A model generated the notes under the pieces. That model saw only the letters and a list, made by a program, of their open reading frames with translations. It was not told the DNA's origin and searched no databases. Shown here piece by piece: positions 49,683 through 62,225 of a stretch of DNA of 64,000 bases. Position 1 is the first letter of the stretch; every line of letters begins with the position of its first letter. This stretch comes from Neocallimastix lanati (nom. inval.) (taxonomy: Eukaryota > Neocallimastigomycota > Neocallimastigomycetes > Neocallimastigales > Neocallimastigaceae), in assembly GCA_016946835.1 (NCBI GenBank), contig JACVTC010000126.1:82501-146500 (forward strand), read 5' to 3'. A program made the translations under genes and the position numbers.

Positions 49683-49826
49683 TCATAAAAAATATTTTTT
49701 TAAAGACGTTATAAAATCATATTAATTATAAGAAAAGAAATTTTAAAATATTAATAATATATTCAAAATATAATTAAGTAGTAAGATAAGATAAATTCAT
49801 TAATATATTTATTATAAATAAAATGT

Positions 49827-49857
<31 letters not shown>

Positions 49858-50806
49858 TAATATATTGATGTATTAAAATAACATTCAATAAATAAAAATA
49901 AAAATAAAAAAAAAAAAAAAAAAAAACATATTATTATTTTATTTTTAATAATAACGTTATTATAGACAATATATTCAATAATATTCATCATTAACATAAA
50001 AAAAATTTAAAAAAAAAAAAATTAATATAAAAACGGACATAAAAATGGACATAGTACCAAATATTATAAATAATTTTAATTAAATTAATTATAAAAATTA
50101 AAATAAACCAATAAAATCAATTTTTAAATATTGTTTAGTTATTATATTTACATATTAAAACAATATATATTAACCTAACATAATTTACTTTTTTATTTTT
50201 ATAACATATAATAATTATTAATTATGAATAATTAAATAAAATTTTAATTATATATATATATATATATTTTTTTTTCCTTAACCATTTTACTTTTTTAATA
50301 GTAAACTTATTATAAAAAATAAATTAATATATCATAATACTATTTTTACTATATTTTTCTCTTTTAGATTCTTATAATATATATATATATTTTTTTTAAT
50401 TTTATTTAGTATAATAGTATTAAACATATTTGTTAAATATATATATTAAATTTTATAAATAATTTATCCTAATATAATTATTAAACCCAAATTTCACGAC
50501 TCTTAACATATTTAAATATAAATTATTAATTGAATTCATGTAATTTACAAATACAATTTACCTTTGGTTATTAAATGTTGATTTATCTTCAACCAAGGAT
50601 TTAACTTTTTTTTTTTTATTTTTTATTTTTCTTTTTTTTATCTTTTTTTTTTTTTTTTTCATTTTTTTTTTTTTAAAAAATATATATATTTATAATAAAT
50701 TGAGTTTTACAAATTAAATTATAAAACTATAAATATATATATATTTTATATTTTATATAATTATAATTATAATAATATAAAAAGTAATTAAATTACAAAA
50801 TTATTT

Positions 50807-50846
<40 letters not shown>

Positions 50847-51724
50847 CCTAAAGAAGAAATATTTAATAAATTTAATTTTGAATTTTTAAACTTAAAAAAA
50901 CAAAAATTGTTTCAAAATTTAAATAATAATGATAATTGCCATAAAAATTATAATAATACATAAGATAATGGTGCTAATATAGTCAAATAATTTAAAAAAT
51001 TGGAAAATTATTATCAATTGGGAATTAAATAATATATATATGAATAGAAAAGACATGATTATCATAAACAAACAAACAAAAAAATAAAAAAATAAAATAA
51101 AAATAAAAAAAAAAAAATGAACATTAAGAATGAAATTAATATTATAGATATCCTAATAACTACTAGTAATTAAAAGTGGAAAACCTAATTAGACAAGATT
51201 ATCACCAATAGAAGTCAACAAATAAAAAAAATTGGAAAACCTAATTAGACAAGATTATCACCAATAGAAGTCAACAAATAAAAAAAATAAGTATATATTT
51301 AATTAATAACTAATCATCTTCAGTTATTGTTTTTACTGAAAAAATATTAGATGAACCATTAATTAATCCTATTCCTTAAAATTAATAAAACAAAATTAGT
51401 AAATAATTAATTTTGTTATATAAATTTTTTATTTTTTATATTATTTTTATTCATAAAGAAATCCTTTTCATTTTAATTAGAAGATATTTTATAATATTTA
51501 TATTCTATTAATGAAATGTAATTAATATTATATAATTATTTATAATAATACATATAAATTATAAAAATATATAGTACATTAAATAAGAATAATTAATATA
51601 GTTTTAAATTTAATAAATATTTCAAAAGTTTTTAATAGGAATTTTTGATTATATATTATTATTCTATTTTAATTATATTAATAAGATAGTTCTAAAAAAT
51701 TATTTATTAATTAGTTTATTTTTT

Positions 51725-51762
<38 letters not shown>

Positions 51763-52129
51763 TTATTTTTTTTTTTTTTTTGATTTGTTTATTCGTTTTT
51801 AATGAAAAATGATATAAATTGTGAAAATACAACTAAAATGAAAAGATTAACTTTCAAACACTTTGAAAATCTACTATTCGTTATTTTTTTTCTTTGTTTA
51901 ATATTTAAATTAAGTATTTCATAATATTCAATTTTATTTAAGAGAATTATTCTCTCAATTATTTTCAAAAAATTATTTGTTATTATTAATATTTTACTTT
52001 TTTTTAAAATTTCATATTTAATATTTATATAATAAATTAATGTTTAGAATTTTATATAATAAAAATGTATTTAAAATATATATATATATATAGGTCATTT
52101 AATATTGTCAATAAATATTAATATTATTC
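49381..52129. other. AT-rich intergenic DNA with poly(A/T) tracts and a 56-bp tandem pair
   Basis: No gene. Long homopolymers occur (A ~37 around 49644-49680, A ~35 around 50810-50844, and T runs at 51720-51780). At 51177-51232 and 51233-51288 there is an exact-looking 56-bp tandem duplication containing GACAAGATTATCACCAATAG. The source of this less AT-rich unit is unknown. Confidence 0.6.
51177..51288. repeat. 56-bp tandem duplication
   Basis: Two adjacent copies begin TGGAAAACCTAATTAGACAA and include TCACCAATAGAAGTCAACAA. They look identical by eye, so the event is recent. Confidence 0.85.
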
Positions 52130-52860
52130 AAATAGATGTTTGGTAAAAGTTATTACCATTTTGAATCTTTATTTAATTTTATAGAATCATTTTTATATTT
52201 TGGATTAGTGTGTATGAGTTTCTTAACATCTCCATTAGCAATATATTAATTTATTAATTATAATATTTTAATATTTATTTTCATTTTCTTTAATTAATGA
52301 TAAATTTTTAGTTGAATCTTCATCAATATAATATTCAGTAAAGGTAAGAATTTTATGAACATAATATCTTACCAAATCATTTAATTTATAGAGAGTTCTA
52401 TCAATAACTTTGATTCATAAATGATGTTCTCTATTTTCTAAAATTAGTGATATTAATAAAAATTAATTAAGGTTGAAAAATAAGCCTCCACCAAAAAGTT
52501 TAAAACTTTATCAATAATTTTACGAAATGTTGTTAATTTACAATTATTAATTTGAATCAATAATCTAATAACTGTACACCAACAATTATTAGATTTTCTC
52601 TTATTTTTTTAACTGATGACACGCAATCATCTTTATCTTCTAATATTTTTCAAATATATTATATATCTTCAGGTTTTAAAAAACTATACTGAACCAACAC
52701 TTTGAATTTTTTTAGTAGAATACTATACATTTAATTATTTTCTTCCATCACCATAAAACAAGAAGTAACCACTGGAATTGGGATTGAAGTTAATAATTTT
52801 GTAGAAATACAAATATGAACATAAGTTGGTTGTGTTTCTAAATAATTTTATAACAAGCTT
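52130..52860 (-). pseudogene. Pseudogene of an unrecognised protein
   Basis: Minus-strand frames read protein-like text with normal hydrophobic/charged alternation: TYVHICISTKLLTSIPIPVV, KKFKVLVQYSFLKPEDI, DDCVSSVKKIRENLIIVGVQ and VHKILTFTEYYIDEDSTKNL. They are broken by several in-frame stops and at least one frame change (near 52540-52560). There may also be an intron toward 52265-52310. The start and end are not defined. I do not recognise the family. It could be a decayed exon group of a large host protein. Confidence 0.5.
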
Positions 52861-53851
52861 ATTAATTATACATATTATTATGTATATTATAAGACAAAAT
52901 ATTTAATAAATATTTATATGTATTAGAATATATATTAAATATTATATATTTCCCAGATAATAAATTGCAAATATAAATTAAATATCAATTTAAAAAATCT
53001 GAATAAAAAAAAAGTTAAGATAATAATAATGAAATAATAAAATAAAATAATAAAAATAATTTATTAAAAAATTTTTTATTGTTTTAAATATATTATTTTT
53101 TAACAACAAATAATATATATATATATATATTAAAAATAAAATTAAAATAAATGTACATATGTAACATTTAATACAATATATATATCTTTTTCTTTTAATT
53201 ATTAATTTTCTATTTTATTAAATATGATTGAACTAATTAAAAGAAAAAAAATTCACTAAATAATAAAATAAAACTAATTCAGATTATAAAAAGTTTCATT
53301 AGAGAATTAATTATTTATTTATATAATTATTTATTTTCTTGTTTAAATATTATTATATAAAAAATATAAAAAAATTATTTCAATATACAGTAATAATAGG
53401 AAACAATCTATATTTTTTCTCTCTTTTTTTTTTTTTTTTTTATTATATAAAGGTTTTTAAAACTATTGAAAATTAATATATAAAAAAATTAAAGATATAT
53501 ATGTATATATATCAAAATTTTTTTTAAATTATTTTTAAATGAATTAATTAGTCATTATGGAAACATTTTATTATTATGCCGAGAGTGACTATGGATGTCA
53601 TTTAATTAAAAAATATAAAATGATATATTTGATAAATCTATGAAGTATATTATAATATAAATAAATAAATTAAAAACAAAATCAATAAAAATTTAAATAC
53701 TCTATATAAATAATATTCAATTAAAGAAATGAAATGATATTTTAATTCAAAATAAAGGAATGAAACTAATTTTTTTTATTAATTTATTTTATTTTATTTA
53801 ATTTTATATTTTATTTATTTATTTATTTATTTTATAATTTTTGATTTTTAT

Positions 53852-53902
<51 letters not shown>

Positions 53903-56426
53903 GTATAAAGAAAAAATTGAATTTCTAATTTTACAGTTAATTAAAAAAATTACCAATTTTTTTTTATTTTTTTTGCAATATTATATACAAGTATTACTAA
54001 AGTTGATAAATTATTAATATATAACAATAATAAATATAAATTAAAAAAAAATGAAATGAAAAGAATCAAATTGTTTAAAAGAAAATCCACTTTTAATCAT
54101 TTAATTAAAAATAAATTTAATTGTATGTATTTAATATTGAAAAAAGAAAATAATAAAGGATTGATTTAAAATATATATATATATATATATTTTTTTTATA
54201 ATTTGTTAATTTTAAAACTTATAAAATATATTTTTACCAATAGTATGAATAATACGGGTAACTTGCTCTTTGAAATAATTTGAATTTTACCTATGTTTTT
54301 TTTTAATTTATAATTATTATTGTAATATATTAATTTTCGTCCATTTGTCCTTTGGTGTAACCATTTCCCTTTATCAAATTTAATTAAAATTAATTAACCA
54401 CTATTATTCATTTAATCGAAAATAAAATTTATATCATTATTAATCATATTTTATTTTAATTATTATTATTTTTTTATTCAATAATTAATTTTAATATTTA
54501 TTTAAATTGAAATTATAGTTTATTAATATTTTTAAATAATATTATAAACTATATTATAAATCACTGAATAAGAATTATTTTTAATTTAAATAAAATATGA
54601 TTATTTAAATTAAAAATAATATATAATTCAAAAAAGAAATAAATTAAATAATAATAAATATTTAATATATTATTATCATAAGATATATTATATTGTTAAT
54701 CATATCAAAATGTCTTTTTAAATTGAATGCCAACTTACAACACAAGAAGATTTTTATTGTTAATTGAATAATAATAAGCAATAAACTAAGAAAATTAATA
54801 TTATAACTTGATATTTTACAATATAATATTAAATTTTATTATAAATAAATATTAAAATATAGAAAAAATAATAATAATAATAATATATATAATGATAAAA
54901 ATAATAAATAATGATGAATAATAAATAATAAATAATAAATAATAATAATAATGAATAATAATAAATAAAAATAAAAATAAAAATAAAAATAATTATATTA
55001 AAAAATATTAAATTATCAATATATTTTACCTCATTTCACTTAAAATAATATATTGATATATTGTTGTACAAATATGTATATAAATTATGAAACAAAATTT
55101 ATTAAAAACAAAACAGTATCATTTAATAAAATTAAAACAAATTTTAATAAAAGTAAAAAAAATTATTTAATAAATATGTTTTTTTTTTTTTTATATTTAA
55201 TTTTTTTTTTTTTTTTTATTTAAAATTTATGGGATATCATTTTATATTAAATTCTTTTTTATTTCTTTTATCCTTTTAATTTATTAATATTTATTTTTTT
55301 TAATTTCTAAAAGATTAATTTAAAAACCATTTTTAATTTTGTACACTGTTTCCCTTTTCATGTCATAATTATTAAATGCCAAATTTATATATATATTTTT
55401 TATTTATTCAATGTAATAAAAAAGAAATTGAAAAATAGAAAAAAATATATATATATTACTTCAAAGAAATAATACATATATTTAACCTTTAATTCTTATA
55501 TTTATTTTAATGAAATAAATATTATAATTAAAAGTATATTTATGTATTTTTTATTTATTTCTTTTAATTCCTAGATTTTTATATTCATAATTATTTTCTC
55601 TATATATAATAATATAGGAGATTATTCTATATTACTTACATTTTATTATTATTTTTTTAAATATAATATAAACTTAAAAAAAAAAAAAAGATTTATTTAA
55701 AAGTAATTAATAATAATCATATTCCTATCATTTCTATTTTCTCTTAAATAAGTAAAATTAATTTATAATTTTTTTATTATTTTTATTATTTCTAATTGTT
55801 TATTATTTATTATTTTATAATTTATTGTTTATTTCTTATTGTTTATTGTTTATTATTTATTTACTTTTTACTATTTTTACTATTTTACTATTGTAATGAG
55901 TATAAAATTATTTTTTAATTTTATTTGTTACATCGTTACATATTTTTTTTTTTTTTTAATTTAATTTTTAATTAATAATTTTTTATCTATAAAAAGAACA
56001 ATTTTTGCTCTATTTTTTTATTTTTTTTCAATATTAAAAATATATTTTTTAGTATTAATAAAAATTAATTAATAAAAAAAATTATTTTATTAATTTCTAT
56101 AAAAAAGTAGAAAATAAACTGAATAAAAAAAAAATTAAAAGAAATTAAAATTTTTAAGAAGGTATTTCTTTAAATAGAGAAAATTTTAAATATATAAATA
56201 TTTAATAAAATAGTTTTAAAATAATAATAAAAAAAGAAACATATAAAAATAATAAACTAATAATAAAAGATTATATATTATAAAATAATACAAATATAAA
56301 AAAGTATAATAAAAATATAAATATACTAATAAGTACACATTATTTCTTTCATAAAATATATTTAAATTTTTATTTTATTAGATATTCATTAATTAAAAAA
56401 AAAAAAAAAAAAAAAAAAACAAGAAA
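52861..56426. other. Long AT-rich gene desert upstream of the esterase
   Basis: About 3.5 kb of A/T. It includes a ~44-base T run (53853-53896), AAT/AATA repeats (~54860-55000) and a small richer patch at 54240-54375 without a convincing frame. A 20+ base A run and AAGAAA directly precede the esterase start, so the leader is A-rich. Confidence 0.55.
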
Positions 56427-57554
56427 ATGAAGGGAAAATTCACTTTAATTGCTGCTTTATTAGCTAACACTATTGCTTTAACTTATGCTGCCCCAGATCC
56501 AAATTTCCATATTTATTTAGCTTTTGGTCAATCTAATATGGAAGGTCAAGGTCCAATTGAAGCTCAAGATAAAACCGTTGATAGTCGTTTCAAAATGCTC
56601 TCAACTGTTGATGGATGTAATAACCGTAGTTTAGGTGAATGGTATGAAGCTATTCCACCACTTGCCAATTGTGATGGTAGACTTGGTCCAGTCGATTACT
56701 TTGGTCGTACTTTAGTTAAAAAATTACCAGAACAAATTAAGGTTGGTGCCGTTGTTGTTGCTGTTGCTGGTTGTGATATTCAACTTTTCGAAAAGGATAA
56801 TTACATTGAATACTCAAAGGAACAACCAGATTGGATGGTTGGTAGAATTAATGCTTATGGTGGTAATCCATATGGTCGTTTAGTTGATATGGCTAAGAAG
56901 GCTCAAGAAGTTGGTGTCATCAAGGGAATTCTTTTCCACCAAGGTGAAACTAACAACGGACAAGTTACCTGGCCTTCTCGTGTTAAAGCCGTATACAACG
57001 ACCTTCTTTCTGATTTAGGTTTAAAGGCTGAAAATGTTCCTCTTCTTGCTGGTGAAGTTGTTCCAGAAAGTGTTAATGGTTTATGTGCTGCTATGAATGA
57101 TATCATTAAAACTCTTCCAGAAACCATTCCAACAGCTCATGTTATTTCTTCTGAAGGTTTAGAACCACAAGATGATAATCTTCACTTCTCTTCTGCTGCT
57201 TACCGTACTTTTGGTGAGCGTTATGCTGAAACCATGTTAGAATTACTTGGTGATGTTGAAGTTGTTGATAATACTTCTGAATGTTGGTCAGAAAAATTAG
57301 GTTATTCATGCTGTTCAGAAAACAACACTAGGGTTGTCTTAACTGATGATGATGGTAAATGGGGAGCTGAAAACGGTGAATGGTGTGGTATTAGAGCTAA
57401 TCCAGCTGCCGAAACTTGTTGGTCCATTGAACTTGGTTATCCATGCTGTAGTACTAGTGAATGTAAAGTTGTTTATGAAGAAGATGATGACGGCAAATGG
57501 GGTGCTGAAAACAATGATTGGTGTGGTATCACCTCTGAAAACACTATTTGCTAA
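56427..57554 (+). CDS. Secreted CE6-type acetylxylan esterase with two fungal dockerins
   Basis: A 375-residue secreted enzyme that would remove acetyl groups from xylan in plant walls. The signal peptide is ~1-21 ([15 protein letters not shown]). An SGNH/SASA esterase domain runs from ~26 to 275: block I GQSNMEG with nucleophile Ser36, block [11 protein letters not shown] (171-178), and the dyad in DDNLHFSS with Asp250 and His253. These are the CE6 family motifs. Two dockerin modules of the CBM10-like fungal type follow (~286-322 and ~331-368), each CWS-x2-LGY-x-CC...[10 protein letters not shown]...WCGI. They dock the enzyme into the fungal cellulosome. There is no intron. Codon use is far richer in GGT, GCT and GTT than its neighbours, a sign of high expression. 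CE6 enzymes of gut fungi resemble rumen-bacterial ones, so bacterial origin of the catalytic part is likely but not shown here. Confidence 0.95.
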   Translation: MKGKFTLIAALLANTIALTYAAPDPNFHIYLAFGQSNMEGQGPIEAQDKTVDSRFKMLSTVDGCNNRSLGEWYEAIPPLANCDGRLGPVDYFGRTLVKKLPEQIKVGAVVVAVAGCDIQLFEKDNYIEYSKEQPDWMVGRINAYGGNPYGRLVDMAKKAQEVGVIKGILFHQGETNNGQVTWPSRVKAVYNDLLSDLGLKAENVPLLAGEVVPESVNGLCAAMNDIIKTLPETIPTAHVISSEGLEPQDDNLHFSSAAYRTFGERYAETMLELLGDVEVVDNTSECWSEKLGYSCCSENNTRVVLTDDDGKWGAENGEWCGIRANPAAETCWSIELGYPCCSTSECKVVYEEDDDGKWGAENNDWCGITSENTIC

Positions 57555-58599
57555 AAATCTTTAAATTAAAGTGAAATTTTTCTTTAAAAATATACTATAT
57601 ATATTAAATAAAATATAATAAAATAAGTAATAAATAATAGAAAAAAAAAAATAAAAATAAAAATTAAAGAAAAATATAGAAAGTAATATATATATTATTA
57701 TTTTTGAGAAATAATAAATATATATATATATATAAATTAAAAAGAAATTAATAATAATAATAAAATATATATGAATTAGAAATAATTCTAATCGTTTTAT
57801 AAAACAATTTTAAAAAAATAATAAATAAATTGATAAGTAATAGAATTAAAACAATAAAAAAAAATTATAAAAAAAAAAAAAAATAAAAAAATTATAATAA
57901 TACTAAAAAATGTATAAAAAATTGTATAAAAAATAAATAAAATAATATAATTAAAAATAAATAAAAAATAAAAATAAAAATAAAATCTTATATTAATATT
58001 TATGTTGGGTTGGTATAGTAAATGAATTCTTTCAATAATAAAATATTTATAAATTTAAATATAAGGAAAACAGATTAGAAATAATAATATTTATGTAGTA
58101 TGGATCATAAATCTATAAAATAAATATATAATTCATATATTAATTATTTATTTTATAAAAGAAATTATATTATTGATTATTTATAAAATTTATATAATTA
58201 CAACATATAAAATGAAACTTTAAAAATTTATATAAATATAATTACAACATAAAAGATGAAAAGATGAAAAAAGTGAATTTTATTTCATAATAAACTTTGA
58301 TAATTTATTGTTGTAATAGTAATATATTAAAATTATCTATAATATATTAAAATTATAATCATTATAATAAAAAAATATATATAAATATATAAATATATAT
58401 TTTTTCCCCATATTAACTTTTTTTTTTTTTTTAATAATAAAATAATACAAAAATAAATAAATGAGAATTTTAGTGGGAAAAAATTTAATATATTTGTATA
58501 TATATATATTATATATATATAACTTTATTTTATGTTAATATTTATTAAATTATTTAATTATAAATTTTTCGTTTTAATTTAATAAATTATAAAATTTTA
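57555..58599. other. AT-rich 3' flank of the esterase
   Basis: A/T repeats only (AAT, TA). No gene or specific signal. Confidence 0.5.
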
Positions 58600-60200
58600 C
58601 TGGGATAGAGTATAAAGAGATATGGAAGGAAAAATCGATCAAGGCTAAATGATAAAGTACGAAGTTCAGGTTCGGCTCTTATAAGGTTTATTTTTTATTT
58701 GGGTGATATAATTTATATGTTTTATAAAAATAATTTTATTTAAATTTTATTTATTTAGAAGAATTACATTATTAAAAATGTAAACTAACATTTATTCCTA
58801 AAATTAATATTTATTTTCATATTTTGATCTCAAGAATTACACTAATCTACTATTTCTTATTCTTGGACAAAGAAATAAAACTATTTCTAAATATTTTTCT
58901 CTTTTATAATTATTTACTATAATACAGTTTTCCTATATTAAAGTATAAACATTAAATTTATTTTCATTAATGTTTAAATTAAATAGTAAAAATATATAAA
59001 TTAATTTCTAATAAGAAATACAATAAAAACTAGATTAATACATAAATTTATGCTTTTACTACATTTCTTAATTAACATAAATTTATTATTAATTAGAGTT
59101 TTTTATTTCTATTTCATATCATAAAGCTTATAAGAAAAATGAATTTTGGAAAACTAGAGACTATTTAAAGTTCAACTTTAAGTACCCTGAATATAGCATT
59201 GGTTTCCGATGGGTACTTCATACCAGATGTGGATATAAATTTTGATGTTTGTGTTGCCAAAGCTGCTAATATGATTAAAGATGACTGTCCAGAACATTGT
59301 CTTTGTTATTATTAGAAAAAAATAGTGATCCTCGATTGGAACATTGATTTTAAGTAATTGTGTTATTAATAATAGTAATAGTATTGATAGTAAAAATAGG
59401 AATATTAATATTAGTAATTATGAAAATAATAGTACTGTTACCAATGATGTAGTGAATAGGAGAAATGGTGATAATCCTGTTAATATTAGTAATTTTATGA
59501 ATAATGAGTGTGTAAATATATATGTGACGTCTTCTTTCTCAGTGGAAGAAATGTAGACATTATTGATTTAGATTATAAAAAGGAATGGGATATTTTGTCT
59601 AATAACTAAATTATTTCTGGTGATTATTCTAAAATGTCATTTTTGGTACGATCTGTAGCTCTCTTTACAGAAATTATGTACAGGACTAGTACTTGACAAG
59701 AATTACTATTCCATATAAGTGCAAACTAACCAGGGACGTCAACACTCAAAATACAGTAAGACAGACCAGAAGGGCCAATGGCTCTGAAGAAGAAGATCGT
59801 TATTTCTTTCAGATTGTCAATTCAAACCTTAATTCGGAATAAAAATTTCTTTAAACAGAAATTTTATAATCTGAAGGAGAGGTTAGTTTTATAAGGACAT
59901 TTTTTATGAATTTATTAATATACTTTATTTTTGAATATAACTTTTTTATTTCATATTACAATTGATATACAACTCAAAAGTTCGAAGTACTTTCGTTGGA
60001 ATTTATTTATTAAATTTATTAAAGTATTATTTATTTGCTTATTTATTTTTATTATTGAGATTACATATATTTAAAAGCTATCTAACAACTTTCTTATACT
60101 TTTAATTACACACTAACTTACATTACTTACACTTCTCATAATTCAGAGAAATGCTTTATTTTTATGTTATCTAGTTATAATTAACTATTTAATTAGCTGT
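58600..60200. other. Unassigned relic, G+C-richer, possible transposable element
   Basis: Patches with G+C well above the surroundings appear at 58610-58690 (with GTTCAGGTTCGGCTC, a B-box-like string), 59150-59350, 59480-59560 and 59630-59890. A plus-strand stretch reads LALVSDGYFIPDVDINFDVC and continues protein-like, and an Asn/Ser-rich open stretch covers 59344-59556. No retroelement or transposase domain is identifiable. It may be an old element or a dead host gene. Confidence 0.4.
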
Positions 60201-60429
60201 TCTTGTGATTAAAATAAACTATATATAAATATAAATATAAAATAATAAGAATATAATTAAAACATTGATTTATGCTATAAAATTTATTATTAATAATTAA
60301 TATATAGAAATCAAGCCACATATTAAAACATAAAAAAAATCATTAGATTTAAATTTGATTTATGACTATTCTAAATATTATTATGTTCAATTTGGTCAAA
60401 AAATATTTATTTTTTTTTTTTTATTAATT

Positions 60430-60466
<37 letters not shown>

Positions 60467-60718
60467 AAAAAAAAAAAAATTCATGTAATTAATAAATGAA
60501 TAAATTAGTAAAGTTTAAAATTGGCAATAATTGCGGCTGTTAAAATATACTTATATATTTTATAGAAAAAGGAAATGTTTAAAAACAAAATTTGATATGT
60601 AACCAATTAATTTAACTATTCAATAATTATCAAAAATAGAATAAATTATATTTAAATCAAGTTATCCCAACTTTAAACCTTAATTTTAAAAAATAATCAA
60701 TTTTATAATTTTATTTTT

Positions 60719-60767
<49 letters not shown>

Positions 60768-60805
60768 CATAAATTAAAACATACATTTAAATTAAATGAA
60801 ATTTC

Positions 60806-60837
<32 letters not shown>

Positions 60838-61560
60838 ATTATTAAATAAAAATTATTCCTAATCTAAATAAAATAAATAAATAAATAAATAAAACTTTAT
60901 TATTTAATTAATTAATAATAATAAATAGGAAAATAAAAAATTTAACCATAAAATATATATATATATTTTTTTTTAATTTTATTATTCTCAAATATATATA
61001 TATATTTTTTAATTTTATTTTTCTCAAAAATAAATAATATCATAACAATACATCTTTAATGGACCTTTAAAATAAATAAAAAAAAAAAACAATAAAAATT
61101 CGTATATTTTATTTTGAATATAAATTTATTAACATTTTGTAACAATTTCTATAAAAAATATTGAAATTATTATTTCTATTAATTAAAATTTTAATATTAC
61201 ATACAATAAAAAATAATATAAAAAGTATAAACTTATCTTAATATGGAAAGTTTATTATAAGAAACTATAATAAACTTTGAGACACAGGTTATGAAAAAAA
61301 AAAAAAAAGTTTTATAAAATTTCACAAATTTGTTTATTATTAAATTTTTTATGAAATCATACCACTTTAGAAAGTTCAATGAATCAATGATTAGATAAAT
61401 ATGTGAAGGTGTTTTCTGTGAAAAACACCAATCGAATATTTTCTTGAATTAACTTGGTATATCTAATCGAAATCTCATGGAGAATTCATTTGAAATTTTT
61501 TAATCTTACTATTTGGAGAGAAAATTAAAAAATTAGATAACCAAAAAAAATAATAGTTAT
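60201..61560. other. AT-rich DNA with very long T tracts
   Basis: Contains T runs of ~30 bases (60432-60462) and 42 bases (60721-60762), and TA repeats. No gene. The last part holds a structured patch (61389-61468, listed separately). Confidence 0.55.
61389..61468. other. Nested inverted repeats (possible structured element)
   Basis: An outer perfect 9-bp stem, GATTAGATA/TATCTAATC (61389-61397 and 61460-61468), encloses an inner perfect 8-bp hairpin, GGTGTTTT-CTGTGA-AAAACACC (61408-61429). It may be a small RNA structure or a remnant of a palindromic element. Confidence 0.4.
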
Positions 61561-62225
61561 CTATTCGCTAACAATATATGTGTATACTGATAATATTGAA
61601 TACTATATGCATATGTTAATATATTAATTAATTAACAGTATTGTTGTATTTTATTAATAGTTGCATGCATACATATATTGAATATATCAAAGCTTTGTAT
61701 TTTATTAATAAACAATGCAAAATATAGTTAGTTTTGTATGCTGTTTTCAAGCATACTTTTAACATATATTTTATATGTATTTTAGTGTAAATAAGTTTTA
61801 ATTGATAGCAGTTTTGGATTAATTTTAGAATCAAACAACATGTAAATACATATGATATTATAGTACTATTTGGTATTGTTTTTTGCATCAAAATGCTTAT
61901 GTTATATATATATATAAAAAATCGCATGATCTGTATAATAATATAAAACATATAACATATACATAATATATAACAGTATATAGGGTTATGTGCATATTGC
62001 ATGATAATAGTATTACAGCATATGTTATTTGCATAATATATTAATAGTTTGTACATTGATATTAGTAATTAAATGATAATGGCTCTTGTTGTCAATATCA
62101 TGCAATATGCTAAATATATGTATATTGTTTGCTGAAGTACGAGTGAGTGTGCATGAATAACGCAGTTATGCAATGCTGCGAGATGAGTTGCAGCATGTAT
62201 ATGTTTGCATAAATAACCTATTAAC
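61560..62225. other. Compositional island rich in GCAT/TGCA words
   Basis: About 660 bp differ in texture from everything else in the window. There are few long A or T runs, and TGCA, GCAT, ATGC and CATA words recur (TTGCATGCATACATAT, GTGCATATTGCATGATAA, TGCAATGCTGCGAGATGA). GCATATGTTA occurs twice (61608 and 62019 areas). A 142-codon open frame exists on the minus strand (61628-62056), but its residues are Ile/Tyr/Cys-heavy and look like by-products of the composition, so I do not call a gene. Confidence 0.5.

Noticed and set aside
57346-57564. Alternative frame overlapping the dockerins of the esterase
   Set aside because: It is the +1 shadow of two repeated dockerin modules. The main frame has all family motifs.
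58670-58690. tRNA gene suggested by GTTCAGGTTCGGCTC
   Set aside because: No acceptor stem or D arm could be paired around it; only a B-box-like string remains.
61628-62056. 142-codon open frame on the minus strand
   Set aside because: Residue use is dominated by Ile, Tyr, Cys and Leu, with no charged pattern, domain or leader. It follows from the local GCAT/TATA composition.
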